A DNA stretch of 6,429 nt. Source: an uncultured Burkholderiales bacterium (GTDB taxonomy: Bacteria; Pseudomonadota; Gammaproteobacteria; Burkholderiales; Burkholderiaceae_C). Position numbers and translations under genes: made by a program. The notes under the pieces are model-generated. The model ran no database searches. It was not told where the DNA came from and saw nothing but the letters and a program-made list of their open reading frames with translations. Shown here piece by piece: positions 1-4,622 of the stretch. The first letter of the stretch is position 1; each line of letters begins with the position of its first letter. The stretch covers positions 1 through 6,429 of the forward strand of contig CAISQQ010000087.1 of the NCBI GenBank assembly GCA_903887655.1, written 5' to 3'.

Positions 1-926
1 ATGGTGCTGAAGTACTCTCCCCAGTAGGTGCGGCCCACAGCCTCCATCATCTCAATGGAACAAACCGCGTCAAACTGGGCTTGACCAGGAATGTCCCGGT
101 AGTCTTGCAGCCTCAAGTCGGCTTGAACGCCGGCAGCGGCCATGCGATCTTGCGCGTATTTGAGTTGCTCGACGCTGAGCGTGACGCCACACACCTGGGC
201 ACCAAACTCAAGACTGGCCGTCTCTGCCAAAGCGCCCCAGCCACAACCGATCTCCAACAAGCGAAGGCCCGCGCTGTTGCCAAGCCCCACCATGCGCAGC
301 GCGCGGCGTGTTTTGGCGAGCTGCGCTTGGGCCAAGTCTTGCGCGGTGTTGCCGTTGAACCAAGCCGAGGAGTAGTTCATCCCCGCGTCAAGCCACAAGG
401 TATAAAAGGCGTTGCCCAAGTCGTAGTGCGCTTGGATGTTTTTGGGGCTTTTGCTTTTGGTGTTGCGGTTAAAGAAATGCTTGATCGAAAACGCCAGTCT
501 CCCCCACCATGCGCCATAAAGAGCCTCTTCCACCGCATGGCGGTTGATGAGCAAAAAATTGAGCAAGGCCGTCAAGTCGCTGGTTTGCCAGTACTCCTTG
601 AAATAACTCTCCGCAAAACCAATGTCACCAAAGCGCAAGGTCTCTTGGCACATGCGCCAGTCCTGGATGTGAATTTGGGCCTGCACGCCATCCCCGCCTT
701 GGCCAAACACCCGCTCAAAACCCGCGGGCCCAGTCACGCTCAGCTGACCGCGGGGAATGCGCTCGAGCAAGGCCAGCAAGCGCTTGGCCGCCCGCGGCAG
801 TGCGGTCAAGCTCTCCTGGGCAGAGGCAGCCGGCGTGAACGCTGTGGCCGCGGTGGCCGCGGTGGAGGCGGTGGACGAAGTGGAGGGCAAAGACTCGCGG
901 GGTGAAGAAGTGAAATTCGTGGTCAT
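1..926 (-). CDS. Cyclopropane-fatty-acyl-phospholipid synthase-family SAM-dependent methyltransferase (3' end cut by window edge)
   Basis: Members of this family (COG2230) use S-adenosylmethionine to modify double bonds of acyl chains in membrane phospholipids, acting at the cytoplasmic face. The reading frame runs from ATG 926 off the left edge, giving 308 codons of an expected 400 or so. Visible in order: a Ser/Thr/Ala-rich, probably disordered N-terminus (residues 6-40), the family block QAHYDLGNAFYTLWLD (165-180), NYSSAWF (184-190), SAM motif I EIGCGWG (225-231), GVTLSVEQ (247-254), LQDYRDIP (273-280) and SIEMMEAVG (290-298) with the conserved Glu295. Where E. coli Cfa has YSC (Cys139, a bicarbonate ligand) this protein has Tyr-Ser-Ser. 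The start is not backed by a good Shine-Dalgarno; the only in-frame upstream alternative is TTG 932, since a stop lies at 968-966. It is the last visible gene of the four-gene unit, 52 bases after DUF1365. Family is certain; product (cyclopropane, methyl-branched or other) is not. Confidence 0.93.
   Translation of the reverse strand, partial: MTTNFTSSPRESLPSTSSTASTAATAATAFTPAASAQESLTALPRAAKRLLALLERIPRGQLSVTGPAGFERVFGQGGDGVQAQIHIQDWRMCQETLRFGDIGFAESYFKEYWQTSDLTALLNFLLINRHAVEEALYGAWWGRLAFSIKHFFNRNTKSKSPKNIQAHYDLGNAFYTLWLDAGMNYSSAWFNGNTAQDLAQAQLAKTRRALRMVGLGNSAGLRLLEIGCGWGALAETASLEFGAQVCGVTLSVEQLKYAQDRMAAAGVQADLRLQDYRDIPGQAQFDAVCSIEMMEAVGRTYWGEYFST
846..881. repeat. Imperfect 9-bp tandem repeat inside the cfa-like gene
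   Basis: About four units of nine bases lie head to tail: two identical copies of GGCCGCGGT (846-854, 855-863), then GGAGGCGGT (864-872) and the more diverged GGACGAAGT (873-881). The unit is a multiple of three, so on the minus strand it encodes a repeating Thr-Ala/Ser-Ala/Ser tripeptide in the N-terminal low-complexity segment (about residues 16-28) of the methyltransferase. Copy-number change would lengthen or shorten this tail without shifting the frame. Confidence 0.75.
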
Positions 927-936
927 GCGCAAATGC

Positions 937-962
937 TCAAGAAAAAGTCGGTCAAGAAAAAG
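937..962. repeat. 11-bp direct repeat just upstream of the cfa-like start
   Basis: The 11-mer TCAAGAAAAAG occurs at 937-947 and again at 952-962, a period of 15 bases. Both copies lie in the 52-base gap between the DUF1365 stop and the ATG at 926. Read in transcript sense the copies are pyrimidine-rich (CTTTTTCTTGA). Function is unknown; a regulator or mRNA-level role and simple duplication are all possible. Confidence 0.6.
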
Positions 963-978
963 GTCTCATGGGCCATCC

Positions 979-1800
979 TCAGGGCTGAGTCGAGTGACTC
1001 ACAGCGGCGGCTGGGGGAGTGGGTTTGCGAAAAAAACTCACCCGCTTGAGCCACAACATTAAGGCATGCCAATGAATGAGAAACATCACCCCCAAGGTCA
1101 TGAACGGATAATGCCACAAGGCGTGTCGAACGCTCTCACGGCTCAGGGGCTCGAGCTCACCACTCACCCGAGTTTTGAGCAGCAAGCCGTTGTCATCATG
1201 GTACTCAATGCGCGCCACTGTTTTGGGCCTGATCTGTTTTGAGCGGACCGCTTCTGTTTGCCATTCGACAGGCGCGGGAGTCGTCATGAAACGAAACTCA
1301 TAGTGCCCATTCACCGCACAAAACGGGGAGACATGAAACACCTTGTCGGCCGTCATCGTGCGGCCATAGGCCGGGTGGGTGAGCAAGTAAAAATGGCGCT
1401 CGCCAAAGGTGTTGTTGACCTCGGCGAGCACCACCACCAAGGTCCCCGAGGCCGAGTGGCCGTACCAAAAACTCACGGGCTTGAAGGCATAACCCCACAC
1501 CCTGGGAAAGCAGTGCAGCCAGACCTCGCCGTCCACACCGGAGATGCCCTCGCGCTCGAGCAACTCATCAAACCACGCCAATGCGCCGCCACGCTCAGGG
1601 CTTCTCGCGTCCCCATGGTCCTCATCGTAAAAAGACAAGGGCGCCCAGCGATTGAGCGCCAAGGCCTCAATGCCTCGCTGGGCCATCTCGCGCATGGGCA
1701 GCATGACAAAAAAACTCGCGTGCTCGAAGGCGTGCGACTTGGGCGCCAAGCGCTCATGCGCAACGCTGCCCCAGCCTATAAAGCCCACCGCGGCTGTCAT
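979..1800 (-). CDS. DUF1365 family protein
   Basis: This 273-residue protein belongs to DUF1365 (COG3496), which is nearly always encoded beside an amine-oxidase-like FAD protein and a Cfa-like methyltransferase. Its biochemical role is not firmly established; a part in modifying phospholipid acyl chains is inferred from context. Family hallmarks visible here are RVWGYAFKPVSFWYG (100-114), AEVNNTFGERHFYLL (126-140), KVFHVSPF (153-160) and the C-terminal HYPFMTLGVMFLIHWHALMLWLKR stretch (230-253; the hydrophobic part could be membrane-associated). Length is normal and the end is typical of the family. No signal peptide is evident. The start ATG (1800-1798) overlaps the TGA of the upstream oxidoreductase by four bases (ATGA), the classic arrangement for translational coupling. 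The first residues, with AAVGFIGWGSVAHERLAP, precede the usual conserved core and fit an N-terminus without further extension. Confidence 0.93.
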   Translation of the reverse strand: MTAAVGFIGWGSVAHERLAPKSHAFEHASFFVMLPMREMAQRGIEALALNRWAPLSFYDEDHGDARSPERGGALAWFDELLEREGISGVDGEVWLHCFPRVWGYAFKPVSFWYGHSASGTLVVVLAEVNNTFGERHFYLLTHPAYGRTMTADKVFHVSPFCAVNGHYEFRFMTTPAPVEWQTEAVRSKQIRPKTVARIEYHDDNGLLLKTRVSGELEPLSRESVRHALWHYPFMTLGVMFLIHWHALMLWLKRVSFFRKPTPPAAAVSHSTQP

Positions 1801-3161
1801 GCCGTGGCCCCAACGCGAAGCGTCTGCAATAAGGACTGGGCCGCACGCAGCCCCGCACCAAAGCCATCTTCATGAAAACCGTGACCCATCCAAGCGCCGG
1901 CAAACCACGTGCGCTTGAGCCCTTGCAAACGGGTCAGTTGGGCCTGGGCCTGCACGGCCGGGGCATCAAAGATGGGGTGCGCATAGTGAAAGCGACCCAG
2001 CACTTTGGCCGGATCGATATCGCGCAACGGGTTCATGCTCACCAGCACCGTGTCCTTGAAGGGCAAGGGCTGCAAGCGGTTGATCCAATAGTGCAAGCAT
2101 ACCCGTGCGGGATGGCTCTCACCAGCCGTGGGTGCGCTCGACTCAAAGTTCCAAGCGGCCCAGGCCCGACGGCTTTGCGGCATGACCGAGTCATCGGTGT
2201 GGAGCACCGCCTCGTTGTCTTGGGTTCGCATCGGCAACAAGAGCTCACTCTCCAAAGCGTGGGGGTCTTGCAATAAGCCCAAGGCTTGCGGCGCATGGGT
2301 GGCGAGCACCACCGCATCAAAGCGCTCGCACCCCTGGGCGGTGAAGACGTCCACATGGCTGTCATTGCGGGCAATGGACTCGACAGGCGTGCTCAGCCGA
2401 GCGTCAGGTAGGCCCGCGACGATTTTTTGCACATAGTGCTTGGAGCCGCCCTCCACGGTGTACCACTGCGGGCGATTCATCACCTGCAGCAAGCCGTGGT
2501 TGTGGCAAAAGGAGATCATGCTGGCCACGGGAAAATGGAGCATTTGCTGGGTCGGACAACTCCAAATGCAACCCAACATGGGCAAGAGGTAATAGGCTTG
2601 AAAGCCTTTTGAAAATTGGTGCTGCTGTAAAAAAGTCTCCACGCTCCACTCGCGCCATGCGGCCCGCGGGGGGTGGTCGCTGGCCAGCAACTCCAACGCG
2701 CACGCGGTGGCCAAGCGGTTAAAGCGCAGGATCTCAGCAATCATGCCGAGAAAAACGGGGCTCAGGAGGTTGCGCCGCTGGGCAAATAGGCCATTGAGAT
2801 CGCTGCCACTCCACTCAAGCCGCTGAGGCGGGACGGCACTTACCGCGTTGGGCGGCGATGAGAGCGAGTGCGCTTGAACCGAAAAGGACATGTCGGACTT
2901 GGCCACCGTCACCCCCAAGCGATGGAACAAACCCAACAGCCCAGGGTAGGTTTTTTCGTTGAACACCAAAAACCCCGTGTCCACGCCATGGGTTTGCATC
3001 TCACCGCTCAGGTTGGGGAGTCGAACGTCCACGGTGCGCGCGTGTCCGCCAAAATAATCGTTGGCTTCAATGAGACTCACCGACACGTGGTCCTTCAAGG
3101 CGTGGGCGGCACTCAAGCCTGCCACACCGGCGCCGATCACCGCCACCCTGAGAGCCGCCAT
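1797..3161 (-). CDS. FAD-dependent oxidoreductase, amine-oxidase-like (COG2907 type)
   Basis: A 454-residue flavoprotein of the NAD(P)-binding Rossmann/amine-oxidase superfamily, of the type found next to DUF1365 and Cfa-like genes. The N-terminal dinucleotide fold is clear: VIGAGVAGLSAAHAL (8-22), an acidic ribose-binding residue Glu32 in LIEAND, then FGGHARTV (37-44). Further family segments are HGVDTGFLVFNEKTYPGL (58-75), WYTVEGGSKHYVQKI (233-247), the second FAD strand DAVVLATHAPQAL (282-294) and the C-terminal FAD-contacting FAGAWMGHGFHEDGFGAG (420-437). No signal peptide, so probably cytosolic, acting on membrane lipid chains as a desaturase or oxidase (inference). The chosen ATG 3161 follows the peroxidase stop (3165-3163) after one base. 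A TTG at 3170 would add three residues (M/T/E) and overlap the peroxidase gene by eight bases; ATG is preferred, with coupling likely either way. The gene overlaps DUF1365 by four bases. Confidence 0.93.
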   Translation of the reverse strand: MAALRVAVIGAGVAGLSAAHALKDHVSVSLIEANDYFGGHARTVDVRLPNLSGEMQTHGVDTGFLVFNEKTYPGLLGLFHRLGVTVAKSDMSFSVQAHSLSSPPNAVSAVPPQRLEWSGSDLNGLFAQRRNLLSPVFLGMIAEILRFNRLATACALELLASDHPPRAAWREWSVETFLQQHQFSKGFQAYYLLPMLGCIWSCPTQQMLHFPVASMISFCHNHGLLQVMNRPQWYTVEGGSKHYVQKIVAGLPDARLSTPVESIARNDSHVDVFTAQGCERFDAVVLATHAPQALGLLQDPHALESELLLPMRTQDNEAVLHTDDSVMPQSRRAWAAWNFESSAPTAGESHPARVCLHYWINRLQPLPFKDTVLVSMNPLRDIDPAKVLGRFHYAHPIFDAPAVQAQAQLTRLQGLKRTWFAGAWMGHGFHEDGFGAGLRAAQSLLQTLRVGATA

Positions 3162-3162
3162 C

Positions 3163-3792
3163 TCAGTCAAGTCTCGCGTTGAGCGCCATCTCGAGCTGGC
3201 TCAGAAACTCTTTGTCCTCGGGGGTGGTCATGCTGGAGTAACTCCAAATCTTTTGACCATCCCTTGAAATCATGTATTTGTAAAAGTTCCATTTCGGCGT
3301 GGTGCCTGTGCGCTTGGCCAAGGTCTTGAACAAGGGCGTGGCCGCGTCGCCGCGAACCGCCGTTTTGGTGAACATGGGGAATTTCACGCCAAAGGTGTTT
3401 TCACAAAAATCAGCGATATCGGCATTGGTTTTGGGCTCCTGTGAAAAATCGTTCGACGGAAAACCCAGCACCACCAAGCCGCGCGACTTGTATTTGTCAT
3501 ACAAGGCCTCTAGACCTTTGTACTGCGGGGTAAAGCCACAAAAGGACGCCGTGTTCACCACCAAGACGACTTGTCCTGCGTATTGGCAAAGATCTTGGGT
3601 CTTCTCGTCTTGGAGCCTCAAGACGCGGTAATTGAGCACGCCTGGGCAACTGTGGGCAGTCGCCGGCGCAGAGGTCGCACTGGCGGTGCTGGCCACAGGG
3701 GTGGCGACTGAATTTTGGGCGCCAGCGGGCAGCACGGGTAGGCCCAAGAGCCCCACGAGCAGGCATTGAATCAGGCCGGATTGAATTTTCAT
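3163..3792 (-). CDS. Glutathione peroxidase family protein, exported
   Basis: A 209-residue thiol peroxidase of the glutathione peroxidase family, which reduces hydrogen peroxide and organic or lipid hydroperoxides. Residues 1-26 form a signal peptide: Lys2, a hydrophobic core, and a likely signal-peptidase-I site after PAGA; no lipobox Cys, so soluble periplasmic is expected. The catalytic Cys85 sits in NTASFCGFTPQYKGLEALYD (80-99), and Trp168 and Asn169 in KWNFYKY. The usual FPCNQF box reads FPSNDF (111-116), so the resolving Cys is Ser113 and the catalytic Gln is Asp115. Cys49 and Cys69 in the export-side insert could form a disulphide. Start ATG 3792 is chosen because it begins directly with the signal peptide; the frame stays open to a TTG at 3960, but those 56 extra residues look non-coding and would bury the signal peptide. 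It leads the four-gene unit, ending one base before the FAD gene. Confidence 0.92.
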   Translation of the reverse strand: MKIQSGLIQCLLVGLLGLPVLPAGAQNSVATPVASTASATSAPATAHSCPGVLNYRVLRLQDEKTQDLCQYAGQVVLVVNTASFCGFTPQYKGLEALYDKYKSRGLVVLGFPSNDFSQEPKTNADIADFCENTFGVKFPMFTKTAVRGDAATPLFKTLAKRTGTTPKWNFYKYMISRDGQKIWSYSSMTTPEDKEFLSQLEMALNARLD

Positions 3793-3909
3793 GGGTGTCT
3801 GTCTCAGTGGTGGGTGTTGACAACGTGTTGCAAAGCGTGAGGCAACCCCATGCGCGCGTGCCAAGGTTTGATGACCGTCAAAGCGCCGCTCCAACTCGCG
3901 CCAAATGGG

Positions 3910-3938
3910 CTTAAACTCTATCCCAAAAGAGGCGTCAA
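3910..3938 (-). promoter_or_regulatory. Candidate sigma-70-like promoter for the peroxidase-led operon
   Basis: On the minus strand TTGACG (3938-3933) is followed after 17 bases by TTTAAG (3915-3910), which matches the -35 consensus at five of six positions and the -10 at four of six. Transcription would start near 3903, giving a leader of about 110 bases before ATG 3792. It lies at the edge of the AT-rich patch of the divergent intergenic region. It is a pattern match only; an alternative-sigma promoter for this stress-type operon cannot be excluded. Confidence 0.3.
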
Positions 3939-4039
3939 AGCTATTTCTTTTGTACAACAAATTTTAACCATTGCCGCCCATTTCCCCAAATGGCCCTTTT
4001 CCTCCAAGGCTTCCGCTTTGGGAGCCCCGTGCGAACCCC
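3939..4039 (+). promoter_or_regulatory. AT-rich divergent control region upstream of rfaE2
   Basis: The AT-rich patch at 3939-3969 stands out from the GC-rich surroundings and probably holds the rfaE2 promoter, though no clean -35/-10 pair was found. It contains the perfect palindrome TTGTACAA (3950-3957). A second inverted repeat, CCATTT-CCCC-AAATGG (3978-3993), follows and could be an operator or a small leader hairpin. GGGAG (4020-4024) lies 15 bases before ATG 4040, rather far for an efficient Shine-Dalgarno. Confidence 0.35.
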
Positions 4040-4546
4040 ATGACCGAGCCGCCACGCATGACCGCCATCGAAGACAAGATCGTTGCGCCGCAAGCCGCGG
4101 CTCAACTGTGCTCATCGCTCAAAACACCCGGCCCGTTGGTGTTCACCAATGGCGTGTTTGACGTGCTGCACAGGGGCCATGTCACCTATTTGGAACACGC
4201 CCGCGCACTGGGACAGCACTTGATTGTGGCCCTCAACACCGATGCATCGGCCAAACGCTTGGGCAAAGGCCCAGAGCGCCCCCTCAACACCCTCTTGGAC
4301 CGCGCGCACGTCATCGCCGCTTTGCAAAGTGTGAGTCTGGTGACTTGGTTCGATGAGGACACCCCGCTTGAGATCATTCAGGCCCTGCGACCCGATGTCT
4401 TGGTCAAAGGCGGGGACTACGACATGGACACCTTGGCCGAAGCCCAGTGGGTCAGAAGTCAGGGCGGGCTCGCCACCGCCATCCCCTTTGTGAGTGGCTA
4501 CTCCACCACCCAATTGGTCCGATTGATCCAGTCCATGCCCCGCTGA
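4040..4546 (+). CDS. rfaE2: D-glycero-beta-D-manno-heptose 1-phosphate adenylyltransferase
   Basis: Transfers AMP from ATP to D-glycero-beta-D-manno-heptose 1-phosphate, giving the ADP-heptose precursor of the lipopolysaccharide inner core in the cytosol. The 168-residue protein is the stand-alone cytidylyltransferase-like domain; E. coli carries it fused to the heptose kinase as HldE, while many betaproteobacteria keep the two apart. Visible motifs: FTNGVFDVLHRGHVTYL (35-51) with the nucleotidyltransferase HxGH (44-47), NTDASAKRLGKGPERPLN (66-83), PDVLVKGGDYD (118-128) and the C-terminal FVSGYSTTQLV (150-160). Start choice is uncertain: ATG 4040 gives 168 residues, ATG 4058 gives 162, and neither has a well-placed Shine-Dalgarno. 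A TTG at 3971 in the same frame would add 23 Pro-rich residues and is unlikely. It is divergent from the peroxidase operon and convergent with glnE, so it is probably transcribed alone. Confidence 0.95.
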   Translation: MTEPPRMTAIEDKIVAPQAAAQLCSSLKTPGPLVFTNGVFDVLHRGHVTYLEHARALGQHLIVALNTDASAKRLGKGPERPLNTLLDRAHVIAALQSVSLVTWFDEDTPLEIIQALRPDVLVKGGDYDMDTLAEAQWVRSQGGLATAIPFVSGYSTTQLVRLIQSMPR

Positions 4547-4580
4547 GCGCCCTCCAGCGCGGCCCATCGACTGGCGTGGC

Positions 4581-4612
4581 GCGCCTGCACTGCACGTTTG
4601 TGCACTCGGCGC
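4581..4612. terminator. Possible bidirectional hairpin between rfaE2 and glnE
   Basis: In the 76-base convergent gap an outer stem GCGCC (4581-4585) pairs with GGCGC (4608-4612), and an inner stem TGCAC (4591-4595, or the duplicate at 4586-4590) pairs with GTGCA (4600-4604) around GTTT. It is placed where a shared terminator would be expected. There is no T-run on either side, so it is not a canonical intrinsic terminator, and the internal bulge weakens it. Confidence 0.3.
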
Positions 4613-4622
4613 AAACCCAGCC

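Noticed and set aside
81..905. Long plus-strand open frame of 274 codons opposite the Cfa-like gene
   Set aside because: It is antisense to a gene with clear family motifs, its translation is rich in Arg, Gly, Gln and His without recognisable domains, and such shadows are expected in GC-rich DNA.
923..1117. Minus-strand 64-codon frame whose TGA overlaps the ATG of the Cfa-like gene (ATGA)
   Set aside because: The stop/start overlap is tempting, but most of it lies out of frame inside the DUF1365 C-terminus, which itself ends normally; the peptide resembles nothing known.
1258..1875. Plus-strand frame of 205 codons opposite DUF1365
   Set aside because: Antisense shadow with no domain signal; the opposite strand carries the conserved DUF1365 blocks.
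3876..3941. CGTCAAAGC repeated at 3876-3884 and 3933-3941
   Set aside because: Only nine bases, 57 apart; just one copy is part of a plausible promoter, so chance is sufficient.
3793..3960. 56-residue N-terminal extension of the peroxidase from a TTG at 3960
   Set aside because: It would place the hydrophobic signal sequence internally, uses a rare start and covers the likely promoter; ATG 3792 fits an exported protein.
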